Part shown: piece by piece, positions 54,368-61,978 of the stretch
Position numbering within the stretch: position 1 is the stretch's first letter
Layout: every line of letters begins with the position of its first letter
Assembly: GCA_963784995.1 (NCBI GenBank)
Contig: CAWATZ010000006.1
Coordinates: 930,001 to 994,000, forward strand
Length of the DNA: 64,000 nt
Direction of reading: 5' to 3'
Source: CAWATZ01 sp963784995
Lineage (GTDB): Bacteria; Planctomycetota; Planctomycetia; Gemmatales; Gemmataceae
Position numbers and translations under genes: made by a program
The notes under the pieces: generated by a model
The model's input: only the letters and a program-made list of their open reading frames with translations
Told to the model about the DNA's origin: nothing
Database searches by the model: none

Positions 54368-54733
54368 TTAGAGCGTCGTTGCCGGCCGCTGGTAGCGGTG
54401 ACGGCGTTCGACCTTTTCCAACACGACCCCGTCTAACAGCATGGTCAGCTCGGCAGCGCGGACCTCCAGTTGTCCAGTCTGCCCAGTTGGTGCGGTCGGA
54501 AAACGAAAGACGCCTTCTTCCAACCGCTTGTACCAGATGGCATAGCCGTCTTGCTGCCAGCTGAGGATCTTGAGGCGGTCGCCGCGTCGATTGCGAAAGA
54601 CGAACCAGTCACCGGAGAGGGGATCGTCGCCCAGCCCCTGGCTGACCAGGGCCGCCAGCCCGTCAAACGATTTGCGGCAATCGACGGCGGCCAGGCAGAG
54701 AAAAATGCGTCCGGGTGGTGTCAGGGGGAGCAT
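54368..54733 (-). CDS. tnpB: IS66 accessory protein TnpB
   Basis: A 121-residue protein with the IS66 Orf2 signature: PPGRIFLCLAAVDCRKSFDG, LAALVSQGLGDDPLSGDWFV, FRNRRGDRLKILSWQQDGYA and IWYKRLEEGVFRFP. Start ATG 54733, inside the end of tnpA, so translation is coupled. It is required with tnpA for transposition in studied members. Confidence 0.9.
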   Translation of the reverse strand: MLPLTPPGRIFLCLAAVDCRKSFDGLAALVSQGLGDDPLSGDWFVFRNRRGDRLKILSWQQDGYAIWYKRLEEGVFRFPTAPTGQTGQLEVRAAELTMLLDGVVLEKVERRHRYQRPATTL

Positions 54734-55080
54734 GGCCTCTCCTCCAGGACAGCCAGCAGAGTACGCAAGGAGGCGGCATCGAAGCCTGGCCCAACGAACA
54801 GGCGTCGGCCGTTGCCCAGGACGACTTCGAGGCTCGGCGTGGCGGCGGTAGGTTCGGGGGTGACGTGCAGGGGGACGAAGGTAACAGGGTCTGAGGCCGG
54901 GTGCTGGCAGGCGTCGGTGTCGCGTTGGGCCAACGTTCGCCGCCAGCAATAAAAGGACGCCTCGGCCAGCTGGTGGCGGCGGCAGTAGGCGCGGATGGAC
55001 AGACCACTGACGAGCCAACGTTCGAGGTGGGAGCGCCAGAAACGCTCCTTGTCCGGATCACGAGATCGACCGGCAGACAT
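54721..55080 (-). CDS. tnpA: IS66 accessory protein TnpA (helix-turn-helix)
   Basis: A 119-residue protein. The N-terminal half DKERFWRSHLERWLVSGLSI and RAYCRRHQLAEASFYCWRRT is the IS66 Orf1 DNA-binding domain. The C-terminal LEVVLGNGRRLFVGPGFDA is the usual closing strand. Start MSAGRSRDPD; a frame open to 55116 is longer but non-standard. It is the first gene of the element's operon. Confidence 0.85.
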   Translation of the reverse strand: MSAGRSRDPDKERFWRSHLERWLVSGLSIRAYCRRHQLAEASFYCWRRTLAQRDTDACQHPASDPVTFVPLHVTPEPTAATPSLEVVLGNGRRLFVGPGFDAASLRTLLAVLEERPCSP

Positions 55081-55169
55081 ACGAGATACCTCCAGAGCAT
55101 GGGTCGGGCGAAACATGCTCGGAGCATACCCGGTGCTGCAACAGTGGTTTTTACCGGACGCTTACGCAC

Positions 55170-55313
55170 TTCCTCCAGGGGGAGGCGACCGTGACTCTCG
55201 GCGACGACCAGCACGAGGCGAAGGCCGGCACCTGGGTCCACATGCCTGCCGGCCTGCGTCACAGCATCCAGGCGAAGACGCCGGTGGTGATGCTGTTGCT
55301 GCTCTTGAAATGA
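55170..55313 (+). pseudogene. Cupin-domain protein, C-terminal fragment
   Basis: 47 residues: FLQGEATVTLGDDQHEAKAG, TWVHMPAGLRHSIQAKTPVV, LLLLLK. G-(x)-P-A-G-x-x-H is the second cupin motif. The rest was replaced by the IS66 element whose right end is five bases upstream. Confidence 0.75.
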
Positions 55314-55330
55314 CAGCGAAGGAGATCAAC

Positions 55331-55819
55331 GTGCAACTCAAGACGGTCAAGATTGAGAAGCCCGACGCCACCAACTTCATCCTCGGCCAGACTCATTTCA
55401 TCAAGTCGGTCGAGGACATCCACGAGGCTCTGGTCGGAGCCGTGCCCGGCATCCAGTTCGGTCTGGCCTTCTGCGAGGCGTCCGGCAAGTGCCTCGTGCG
55501 CTGGTCCGGCACCGACCACCTGCCCATGACCGAACTGGCAAAGAAGAACGCTGCCGCCATCGGAGCGGGTCACTCCTTCATCATCTTCCTGGGCGACGGT
55601 TTCTACCCGCTGAACGTGCTGAACACGCTGAAGATGGTGCCTGAAGTGTGCCGCATCTTCTGCGCCACGGCCAACCCCACGGAGGTCGTCCTGGCCGAGA
55701 CGGAGCAGGGGCGGGGCATCCTGGGCGTGGTGGACGGGTTCTCTCCGAAGGGCGTCGAGGACGAGGGCGAGATCCGATGGCGCAAGGACTTCCTGCGGCA
55801 GATCGGCTACAAGCTGTGA
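55331..55819 (+). CDS. Adenosine-specific kinase family (PF04008)
   Basis: A 162-residue protein. NFILGQTHFIKSVEDIHEAL, GIQFGLAFCEASGKCLVRW, IGAGHSFIIFLGDGFYPLNV, VPEVCRIFCATANPTEVVLA and GRGILGVVDGFSPKGVEDEG match this small family throughout. Structural work on archaeal members led to the name; the physiological substrate is uncertain. Start GTG 55331 with AAGGAG six bases before. It is followed after 20 bases by the ICMT-like gene, a probable operon. Confidence 0.9.
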   Translation: MQLKTVKIEKPDATNFILGQTHFIKSVEDIHEALVGAVPGIQFGLAFCEASGKCLVRWSGTDHLPMTELAKKNAAAIGAGHSFIIFLGDGFYPLNVLNTLKMVPEVCRIFCATANPTEVVLAETEQGRGILGVVDGFSPKGVEDEGEIRWRKDFLRQIGYKL

Positions 55820-55839
55820 GCCGCCCAGAGGAGTGAAGC

Positions 55840-56553
55840 GTGCCTACCGCCGACAACCCGGACCAGAAACTGGAACGGCTCAACCGACGCCGCCTGGCTC
55901 TCACTTTGGTGGCCTTGCCGGTGTATTTTGCCTTGTTCATGTTCTTACCAGCCGGAACGTGGACCTGGACGAAGGGCTGGCTCTTCATCGTGGTGTTCCT
56001 CGGCACTTTGGCAGTCGTCGCCTTCTACCTCTGGCGTGTGAATCCCGAAGTGGTGGTTGCCAGGACTGGCTTTCACGAGGGAACCAAACCCTGGGATAAA
56101 ATCCTGCTGTGGTTCTTCTTACCTGCTGTGTACGCCATCGTTCCAGTAGCGGCACTGGACGACGGGCGGTTTCACTGGTTTCCGGTGCCCTGGTGGGTCT
56201 GTGGCGTCGGTTACATTCTGTTCCTTGCCGGAATGGGGATCGTGACTTGGGCGGAAGCCGTGAACAAGTTCTTCGAGGTAACGGTGCGCATTCAAACGGA
56301 ACGAGGTCACAAGGTCATCGATACCGGCCCCTACGCCATCGTGCGTCACCCAGGTTACGTCGGCGGCATTCTCTTTTCCGTGGGCATCGCCTTGTGCCTG
56401 GGGTCGTTGTGGGCGTTGATTCCTGCGGGTCTGGCATCTGCCTTGCTGATTCTTCGGACCCAATGGGAAGACCAGACGTTACAGGCCGAGTTGGCGGGAT
56501 ACAAGGAGTTCACCCAGCGGTTTCGCTACAAGTTGATACCGGGTGTGTGGTGA
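55840..56553 (+). CDS. Isoprenylcysteine carboxyl methyltransferase-like membrane protein
   Basis: A 237-residue protein with about five membrane helices. KVIDTGPYAIVRHPGYVGGI is the AdoMet-binding RHP-x-Y motif of the ICMT/PEMT superfamily, and QTLQAELAGYKEFTQRFRYK is the conserved C-terminus. Prenylated proteins are not known in bacteria, so small lipophilic molecules are likelier substrates. Start GTG 55840 after GAGGAG. It is transcribed with the adenosine-kinase-like gene. Confidence 0.85.
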   Translation: MPTADNPDQKLERLNRRRLALTLVALPVYFALFMFLPAGTWTWTKGWLFIVVFLGTLAVVAFYLWRVNPEVVVARTGFHEGTKPWDKILLWFFLPAVYAIVPVAALDDGRFHWFPVPWWVCGVGYILFLAGMGIVTWAEAVNKFFEVTVRIQTERGHKVIDTGPYAIVRHPGYVGGILFSVGIALCLGSLWALIPAGLASALLILRTQWEDQTLQAELAGYKEFTQRFRYKLIPGVW

Positions 56554-56639
56554 TCGGCGGCACCAAGAACCTTGAACCGAGCCAGCGCAGGCCGCTTCAC
56601 CGGGGATTGTGATGGAAATGTGGAAGCATCTCCGGGGCA

Positions 56640-56870
56640 TCAGGCACGCCGCCGTCCGAGCCGGAGGATGACGATGAGCGCCGTCCAGGCGATGAGGATG
56701 CCTGCCACCATGACAGCGGTGGACCAGGCGGGATCACCCCCCAGGAGCAGGAGGACAGCCGGTGGCACGACAACACCAATTTCCACCACGGCTGCCACCA
56801 GCAACAGGCCCCACCACCAGCCGATGCGTGGCGTGTCACCCGAGATTTCCCTGCGTTCCATCGCCATCAT
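56640..56870 (-). CDS. Small two-helix membrane protein
   Basis: A 76-residue protein with two hydrophobic segments (WGLLLVAAVVEIGVVVPPAV and VMVAGILIAWTALIVILRL) and a basic C-terminus. Start MMAMERREIS. No family was recognised. It is on the same strand as the next two membrane protein genes. Confidence 0.5.
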   Translation of the reverse strand: MMAMERREISGDTPRIGWWWGLLLVAAVVEIGVVVPPAVLLLLGGDPAWSTAVMVAGILIAWTALIVILRLGRRRA

Positions 56871-56945
56871 TCAATTCCTCGCTCTCGCATTGTCGCCACC
56901 AGCCTTGAGTGAACGTCCCTGGTCGCTTGTTGAGTGCGTCTCTCG

Positions 56946-57218
56946 TCAGGCATTGCCCACTCCTGACGAAGACCTGGGCTGAATTGGCGGCAGTTTGTCA
57001 ATAGGGATGTTGAGGCCCTGAAAAGTAATTTGACCAGCGCAGGTCGCACCCAGCGCCATTCCGATAAGGGCAAAGGAGCGCCAGTCGCCCGTGAGGATGT
57101 AACCCATCGTGCAGCTACCGAACATCGTGGCCGAAATGACTGTGATCCAGACGAGGATGAGCCGGTGCCACCGAACCACCCTCTTACCACCCTGATTCAC
57201 GAATGGCAGGAAACCCAT
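56946..57218 (-). CDS. Small membrane protein, paralogue of 60157-60417
   Basis: A 90-residue protein starting MGFLPFVNQGGKRVVRWHRL after GGAGGGCCC. Two membrane helices (ILVWITVISATMFGSCTMGY, FALIGMALGATCAGQITFQG) and a short polar end with PIDKLPPIQP. The other copy has MGFLSLSPIMITGGKRVIRW, two helices and PVEKLPYDE at the same positions, so they are diverged duplicates. Confidence 0.6.
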   Translation of the reverse strand: MGFLPFVNQGGKRVVRWHRLILVWITVISATMFGSCTMGYILTGDWRSFALIGMALGATCAGQITFQGLNIPIDKLPPIQPRSSSGVGNA

Positions 57219-57260
57219 CGCAGGGCCCTCCAATCAGGAGCCTTGCCTTGCTGCTCGATC

Positions 57261-58235
57261 TCAAAGATGTCTTCCGGCAGTGCCAGGGGGTTGAGCTTGC
57301 CCCAGCAGTTTCTCCCGTGGATCGCCCCCCTCCTCCCGGCCCAATCGTGTCTGCCTGGGCTCCGAGTTCGTACCCCTGAGAAGGATAGCCCCAATCAAGC
57401 GATCCAAACAAACCCCGGTGAGCGCTCCCCCGAAGGTTCCCAGGAACCCGCCGACAAGGAAACCGAACACTGCCCAGAGTCCGTTCACCAGTGCGGAGTT
57501 CGGGCCTTGCACGCTGAACAAGAAAGGCAGCGCCAGCGCCCCAAGCACCGAAACCACGGCTCCCCCGACCACCGACCCGACTGCCATCCCTCTGTCAACC
57601 TTCCGTCTCGTTGGGTGCCCTTGCCCATCTTTTCTTTGTCCCAGGAGCCAGCCGGCGAAACCTCCCAGACAAGCTCCGTAAACGAAGCCATCCACTCCAC
57701 CGAGAACAGGATGCTTCTGGCTCATCTCCCAAGGTGGGGGGAAATCGAGCAAGCCGCCCACAGCACCAAACAGGCTACAGGCGACCGCACCCAGGACAAC
57801 CCCGCCGAGGAGCAAGGCGTTGATCCCGTCCCTGGCAATCAGCCCGCCAACAACGCCGACCAGAGCGCCGACCGGGACCAGGACGAGAACCGCTTCCTGA
57901 AGCCTCCCCAAGAAGACCGCCACGATGATCCCGATAAGCATTCCGCACCTGGCCCAACCGAACCTGCTTGCAACTGCGCCCAACAACCAACCAAGCGCCC
58001 CGCCGTAAACCGCCCCCATCAGGCAAGCACGGATGAGAAGAATGCTCGCCAGGTTTGGGGAATAGGCCAAGCGGCCTTCCCAGACAGCAGCGAGAATCCC
58101 AAGAAGGACAGCCCACCGTGCCCCTTGACCAGCCAATGCCTTCTTTGCGACAGGTGGTGCCTGCGGGGACGAGGCCGGTCCGACAGCAAAGGAAGCTGGG
58201 GTCTTCTGTGTCCCAGTGTTCGTGAGCAGGCTCAT
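57261..58235 (-). CDS. Polytopic membrane protein, Gly/Ala/Val-rich
   Basis: A 324-residue protein with about eight hydrophobic helices, many with G-x-x-x-G spacing (LLGILAAVWEG, GAVYGGALGWLLGAVASRFG, VPVGALVGVVGGLIARDG, FLVGGFLGTFGGALTGVCL), resembling two repeats of a glycine-zipper bundle. The N-terminal 30 residues are Pro/Thr/Ala-rich. No known family. The ATG at 58235 has little ribosome site. Confidence 0.6.
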   Translation of the reverse strand: MSLLTNTGTQKTPASFAVGPASSPQAPPVAKKALAGQGARWAVLLGILAAVWEGRLAYSPNLASILLIRACLMGAVYGGALGWLLGAVASRFGWARCGMLIGIIVAVFLGRLQEAVLVLVPVGALVGVVGGLIARDGINALLLGGVVLGAVACSLFGAVGGLLDFPPPWEMSQKHPVLGGVDGFVYGACLGGFAGWLLGQRKDGQGHPTRRKVDRGMAVGSVVGGAVVSVLGALALPFLFSVQGPNSALVNGLWAVFGFLVGGFLGTFGGALTGVCLDRLIGAILLRGTNSEPRQTRLGREEGGDPREKLLGQAQPPGTAGRHL

Positions 58236-58250
58236 GATAACACCCCCATG

Positions 58251-58577
58251 TTATTTGGCCCAAGGTGCTGAAGGTTCCAGGTCTGACACGCTCGAAATCG
58301 ACGCTCGTCTTGGTTTCCGTAGACCTGAACTCGATGGGCCGCTGTTGCGCCTGATCGGGAAGCGTGTTGCAGCAGCAATCAGGCTTTCTTTGGAGAATAA
58401 CACCTTCTCGTTTTCGTCCCTTAGCTCCAAAGACACCTTTTTCTTGCCGGTACACAGCGAGGCCCTGGTCTTGCCGTTCTCGTCGGCAAGCAACAAGGCG
58501 TGGTCCGTTTCACCCACCCCCAGTGCTGCACGAGGTCGTCCTGGGGCCTCTCGGTCTTCCCAGTCGAACAATCTCAT
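58251..58577 (-). CDS. DENGK-repeat protein coupled to csrA
   Basis: A 108-residue protein starting MRLFDWEDREAPGRPRAALG, with HALLLADENGKTRASLCTGK and SLELRDENEKVLFSKESL, two copies of the L-x-D-E-N-x-K beta-hairpin repeat seen in several planctomycete proteins. The C-terminal part is Ser/Arg-rich. Its ATG overlaps the csrA stop (TGATG), so translation is coupled. The function is unknown. Confidence 0.55.
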   Translation of the reverse strand: MRLFDWEDREAPGRPRAALGVGETDHALLLADENGKTRASLCTGKKKVSLELRDENEKVLFSKESLIAAATRFPIRRNSGPSSSGLRKPRRASISSVSDLEPSAPWAK

Positions 58578-58807
58578 CACCGTGGCGGTCGGACATCTTC
58601 CTCTCCGCACAGAAGCGGCGGCTCCGCTGGCTCTTCGTCGCCTGCTGGCTCATCCTGCCAACAGGCGAGTTCGGCCCGCAAGATGCGGACCTGCTCCGGG
58701 GCGTCGATGCCAACCCTGACCTGATTGCTCGTCAGACCTACCACTGTGATGGTGATGCCGTTGCCGATGACGATTTTCTCGCCGGGCTTCCTGCTCAGAA
58801 CCAGCAT
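58577..58807 (-). CDS. csrA: Carbon storage regulator CsrA
   Basis: A 76-residue protein beginning MLVLSRKPGEKIVIGNGITI, followed by TVVGLTSNQVRVGIDAPEQV and RILRAEL, the full CsrA fold whose first and fifth strands make the RNA-binding surface. The tail beyond residue 55 (CWQDEPAGDEEPAEPP) is acidic and longer than usual. CACGGAG precedes the ATG. It regulates translation by binding GGA motifs in mRNA leaders. A sigma-54-like promoter lies 60 bases upstream. No flagellar genes are next to it here. Confidence 0.95.
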   Translation of the reverse strand: MLVLSRKPGEKIVIGNGITITVVGLTSNQVRVGIDAPEQVRILRAELACWQDEPAGDEEPAEPPLLCGEEDVRPPR

Positions 58808-58868
58808 GTTACATCTCCGTGAAAGGGAAAGTCGCTCACCCGTCCAGCCGACGGTTCCGCTTCTTCAG

Positions 58869-58884
58869 GCAAAGGGCGTGCCAA
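58869..58884 (-). promoter_or_regulatory. Sigma-54-type promoter upstream of csrA
   Basis: On the minus strand the sequence TGGCACGCCCTTTGCC matches the RpoN consensus TGGCACG-N4-TTGCW at every core position, with GG and GC ten bases apart. The expected start point is near 58857, leaving a leader of about 50 bases before the csrA ATG. Confidence 0.55.
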
Positions 58885-59196
58885 GACCGTCCACTCGCCA
58901 GGGATGGCGGAAATGGCCCTTTTTCGTGAGCTTATTGCGGCGGCGGGTTGTCACAAGCGGCGTATGCCGTGAGGACCGATGACGCTGCGGTCGCCTGGGT
59001 GTGCGTTTCTGTCAACCACTCTGCACAATCCGCACAGCGGGAATGGAAGAGTGCGGCCCGGGCCTGTCCGAAGTTTCGACAAGTTGAGCGAGCTGACCCA
59101 GGTAGGTTGTGTCGGCACGCCATTTGCCCCATAGAAACCGCTTGAACCAGCAATCGCTGGTTGGCCGACGAACCCCTTTTTCAGCAGGGGGAATCT
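58885..59196. other. Intergenic region upstream of the dodecin gene
   Basis: No assigned gene. A minus-strand frame (58932-59153) contains ALFHSRCADCAEWLTETHTQ and might be a small zinc-binding protein, but it has no clear ribosome site. AGGGGGA at the right end is the ribosome site of the dodecin gene. Confidence 0.4.
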
Positions 59197-59448
59197 ATGT
59201 CCGGCAAGACAGAGCATGCCAAGGCCCCCGCCGTGGTGCGTGTCATCGAGATGGTCGGCGTATCCTCGGAAAGCTGGAGCGACGCCGCCCAGATGGCCGT
59301 GGCCCGAGCCTCGGAAACCATCCGGCACATCACGGGCTTGGATGTGGTGAAGAGTTCGGCGGTCGTAAAGAACGGCAAGGTCGTCGAATACCACGTCGAT
59401 TTGAAGTTGGCCTTCATCGTGGAAGAAGCAGAGAAAGACAAGGCGTAA
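59197..59448 (+). CDS. Dodecin-family flavin-binding protein
   Basis: An 83-residue protein. VVRVIEMVGVSSESWSDAAQ, MAVARASETIRHITGLDVVK and KNGKVVEYHVDLKLAFIVEE cover the whole dodecin fold; the Trp of ESWSDA is the flavin-stacking residue. Dodecins form hollow dodecamers that store or buffer riboflavin and FMN. It starts at ATG 59197 after AGGGGGA. Confidence 0.9.
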   Translation: MSGKTEHAKAPAVVRVIEMVGVSSESWSDAAQMAVARASETIRHITGLDVVKSSAVVKNGKVVEYHVDLKLAFIVEEAEKDKA

Positions 59449-59572
59449 CCTTGCCGGGTGGCCAGCGGGCCGGACCTTCGGCTGCTATCCTCACTTTCTT
59501 GGCTTTCTGGTTTCCGTCGGGCACGAGAACGTGGACCCCATCGGGTGGAGATGCCCCGCCAGGAGTTACCGT

Positions 59573-60019
59573 ATGAGCGAAGAATCCAAGATCGACCCCC
59601 AGCATTCCAGCACGAGGCGACTCCTGCGGACACTCGGCCCGATTCTGGCGGGCATCGGCCTGCTGCTCAGCATCGTCGGAATGGTGGATTTCTTCTCATC
59701 CTTCGGCAGCTTTGAGCCGCCCCACTACTTTTGGTGCGTCATTCTTGGGCTGCCCGTGCTTTTCTTGGGCATCGTGATGTGCCAGGTCGCCTTCCTGGGG
59801 ACCGTAGCCCGTTACGTTTCCGCCGAGGCGGCTCCCGTCCAGAAGGACACGTTCAACTACCTGGCGGAAGGGACCAAAGCAGGGGTAAAGACCGTTGCCC
59901 AGGCCGTCGGCGAGGGGCTGGCGGCTGCGAACGGCGTGGTGCATTGCCCGAAGTGCAATCAGGGCAACGACGCCGACGCCAAGTTCTGCAAGGACTGCGG
60001 GGCATCTTTGGTCCGGTGA
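59573..60019 (+). CDS. Membrane protein with C-terminal zinc ribbon
   Basis: A 148-residue protein with two N-terminal helices (TLGPILAGIGLLLSIVGMVD, FWCVILGLPVLFLGIVMCQV), an amphipathic middle and a C-terminal zinc ribbon CPKCNQGNDADAKFCKDCGA. Start ATG 59573 with AGGAG. Similar to double-zinc-ribbon membrane proteins of unknown role in many bacteria. Confidence 0.75.
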   Translation: MSEESKIDPQHSSTRRLLRTLGPILAGIGLLLSIVGMVDFFSSFGSFEPPHYFWCVILGLPVLFLGIVMCQVAFLGTVARYVSAEAAPVQKDTFNYLAEGTKAGVKTVAQAVGEGLAAANGVVHCPKCNQGNDADAKFCKDCGASLVR

Positions 60020-60156
60020 GCGGCTTGCAAACCAGGTCGAACGAACTTCGTTGGCAAAGCTGGGTACAAGCCCAAGACAGCCAAAGAGCAGCCGAAGTGA
60101 ATTACCCGACGGGAGCATCCCTGACACCATTGGCAACGTACTCGGAGGGCTATGCG

Positions 60157-60417
60157 ATGGGCTTCCTTTCACTAAGTCCAATCATGATTACCGGCGGGAA
60201 GAGGGTTATCCGGTGGCCCCAGCTTCTTCTCATGTCGGTGGCGATCATCTTGGCTGCCGCCCTCGGCAGCGGGGCAGTGTCCTATGCCCTTATGGGCGAC
60301 TATTGGCAATACGCCTTCTTCGGCGTTGGGTTCGGTGTGGTTGTTGCTGCCTTGACCACCGGCTTGTGGCTTCGGTTCCCTGTTGAGAAACTGCCGTATG
60401 ATGAACGACAACGATAA
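60157..60417 (+). CDS. Small membrane protein, paralogue of 56946-57218
   Basis: An 86-residue protein: MGFLSLSPIMITGGKRVIRW, helices LLLMSVAIILAAALGSGAVS and AFFGVGFGVVVAALTTGLWL, end RFPVEKLPYDERQR. CGGAGGG lies eight bases before the ATG. It overlaps the 3' end of the convergent DUF1990-like frame. Confidence 0.65.
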   Translation: MGFLSLSPIMITGGKRVIRWPQLLLMSVAIILAAALGSGAVSYALMGDYWQYAFFGVGFGVVVAALTTGLWLRFPVEKLPYDERQR

Positions 60418-60671
60418 TGCCTGATCGGCGTTTCTTGTGGACTTGCCTCCAGCCAGCCCAGGCGAAACTGCTCCCAGCGCTCCAGGGCGGCTTTCCCTGC
60501 CCAGAAGACACCTTCGCCTTGGCCCAGCTTGATCCGTGTGTGATTCACGACGTAGCCCGCTGGCGGTACAGCGTTGGTGGCTCCGACCGCTGCGTAGGTA
60601 AGATTGAGCCTGGCTTGTTTCGCCAGGAAGTCCCGGATCGTCGCAGGGGATGGCTTGCGGAGCAGAAGCAT
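60300..60671 (-). CDS. DUF1990-type protein, C-terminus replaced
   Basis: The N-terminal 85 residues match DUF1990/UPF0548: FLAKQARLNLTYAAVGATNA, PPAGYVVNHTRIKLGQGEGV, FWAGKAALERWEQFRLGWLE. After PQETPI similarity ends and the remaining 40 residues (Ser/Lys/Pro-rich) are encoded antisense to the 60157-60417 gene, so the normal second half is missing. AGGA lies five bases before the ATG at 60671. Confidence 0.6.
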   Translation of the reverse strand: MLLLRKPSPATIRDFLAKQARLNLTYAAVGATNAVPPAGYVVNHTRIKLGQGEGVFWAGKAALERWEQFRLGWLEASPQETPIRHYRCRSSYGSFSTGNRSHKPVVKAATTTPNPTPKKAYCQ

Positions 60672-60789
60672 CGTGGTCCTCATCAGGGCAGTGTTATTGT
60701 ATCCGGTCCGTCCGTCATCCGTAGAATCACCAGGGCAGGACCGTAACCGCAGAAAAGTCGGGCATTCAACGTGTTTCGGAGCCGTCTCG

Positions 60790-61734
60790 ATGGACGCACC
60801 AGCCGACAACCCGGTCAGCCCCGTTATCCTTCTGACAGGTGGCAGTGGTTACGTCGGCGGTCGGCTGATCCCGCTGCTGGAAAAGCAGGGGGTGAGGCTG
60901 CGCTGCCTGGCCCGCACTCCTGAGAAAATGCGGTCCCGTGTCCAGCCCGGCACCGAGATTGTCCAAGGCGACGTGCTGGACCCGGCTTCGCTGGATCGAG
61001 CGTTGCCAGGCGTCCACACCGCCTACTACCTCGTCCACCTGATGTCCGGCTCCAAGGACTTCGAGAAGGAAGACCGTCAGGCGGCGTTGAACTTCGCCGA
61101 ATCCGCAAAGAAGGCCGGGGTACGGCGGATCATTTACCTTGGCGGGCTGGGAGACGACGCCGACCCGAAGCTCTCGCCGCATTTGCGCAGCCGTCACGAG
61201 GTCGGCAAGATTCTGCGTGAATCCGGCGTGGAAACCATCGAGTTCCGGGCGTCCCTGGTGATCGGTACGGGCAGTCTATCCTTCGATCTGGTGAAGGCGC
61301 TGACCGACCGGCTGCCGGTGATGATCTGCCCTCGCTGGCTGAATACTCCGACCCAGCCCATTGCCGTGGACGACGTGCTGGCTTACCTGCTGGCGGCGAA
61401 AGACTTGCCGCCAGGAGAGAGTCGTATCTTCGAGATCGGCAGCCCGGATGTCACGACCTACGGCGGCATGATCCGGGAATACGCCCGGCAGAAGGGGTTG
61501 CGACGGTGGCTGATTTCGGTGCCCGTGCTGACCCCCTACCTGTCCAGTCTGTGGTTGGCCCTGGTGACGCCCGCAGCATTCGAGGTCGGACGGCACTTGA
61601 TCGAGGGGCTGAAGAACCCCACCGTGGTCCGGTGCAGGGCCGCTCTGGACGTGTTTCCGATCAGGCCGATGGGTATTCGGGAGGCCATTCAGAAAGCGCT
61701 AGGCGATGACAAAACCAAACCGAACCCTTCGTGA
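60790..61734 (+). CDS. NmrA/YbjT-like NAD(P)-binding oxidoreductase (atypical SDR)
   Basis: A 314-residue protein. VILLTGGSGYVGGRLIPLLE is the G-x-x-G-x-x-G nucleotide-binding loop; LRCLARTPEKM, EIVQGDVLDPASLDRALPGV, AAYYLVHLMSG-like (TAYYLVHLMSGSKDFE), RIIYLGGLGDD and EFRASLVIGTGSLSFDLVKA follow. It matches the group that usually carries a C-terminal DUF2867 domain, but ends before it. It is divergent from the DUF1990-type gene, a frequent neighbour of this family. The substrate is unknown. Confidence 0.8.
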   Translation: MDAPADNPVSPVILLTGGSGYVGGRLIPLLEKQGVRLRCLARTPEKMRSRVQPGTEIVQGDVLDPASLDRALPGVHTAYYLVHLMSGSKDFEKEDRQAALNFAESAKKAGVRRIIYLGGLGDDADPKLSPHLRSRHEVGKILRESGVETIEFRASLVIGTGSLSFDLVKALTDRLPVMICPRWLNTPTQPIAVDDVLAYLLAAKDLPPGESRIFEIGSPDVTTYGGMIREYARQKGLRRWLISVPVLTPYLSSLWLALVTPAAFEVGRHLIEGLKNPTVVRCRAALDVFPIRPMGIREAIQKALGDDKTKPNPS

Positions 61735-61943
61735 CGAGGAACAAAACCGTGATTCCACAACCTCCCCAGCGTCCAGCAATCCCTGTCGGCAAGCTGAAGG
61801 AATTGTTGGCCCAGGTTCCCGAAGATCATTGTGTTGTGCCCTCGCAGGTTTACGACTTGTTCATCGTGGACAAGGACGGCCACAACAAGGGGTATATTTC
61901 TGCCAGTGGCAAGTTGCACTGGTGGGCTGCTGAGAACGAATGA
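61731..61943 (+). CDS. Small hypothetical protein
   Basis: A 70-residue protein read from the GTG that overlaps the SDR stop (GTGA). KLKELLAQVPEDHCVVPSQV and YDLFIVDKDGHNKGYISASG, then KLHWWAAENE. The second half looks like a beta hairpin. A shorter start at GTG 61749 is possible. It is probably co-translated with the SDR gene. The function is unknown. Confidence 0.5.
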   Translation: MTRNKTVIPQPPQRPAIPVGKLKELLAQVPEDHCVVPSQVYDLFIVDKDGHNKGYISASGKLHWWAAENE

Positions 61944-61978
61944 TCATTTCCTTGAGCAGACAGAATGGTCAAGCCCAC

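Larger units (their letters stand above)
52231..55165 (-). mobile_element. IS66-family element (2.9 kb)
   Basis: Bounded by GTAAGCGTCCG at 52231 and its inverted copy CGGACGCTTAC ending at 55165, the classical IS66 termini. It carries the three-gene set tnpA, tnpB, tnpC on the minus strand. The flanking bases (TGTCCTGG left, GCACTTCC right) are not the 8-base target duplication expected for IS66, so the element has taken part in a rearrangement since insertion. Confidence 0.85.
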
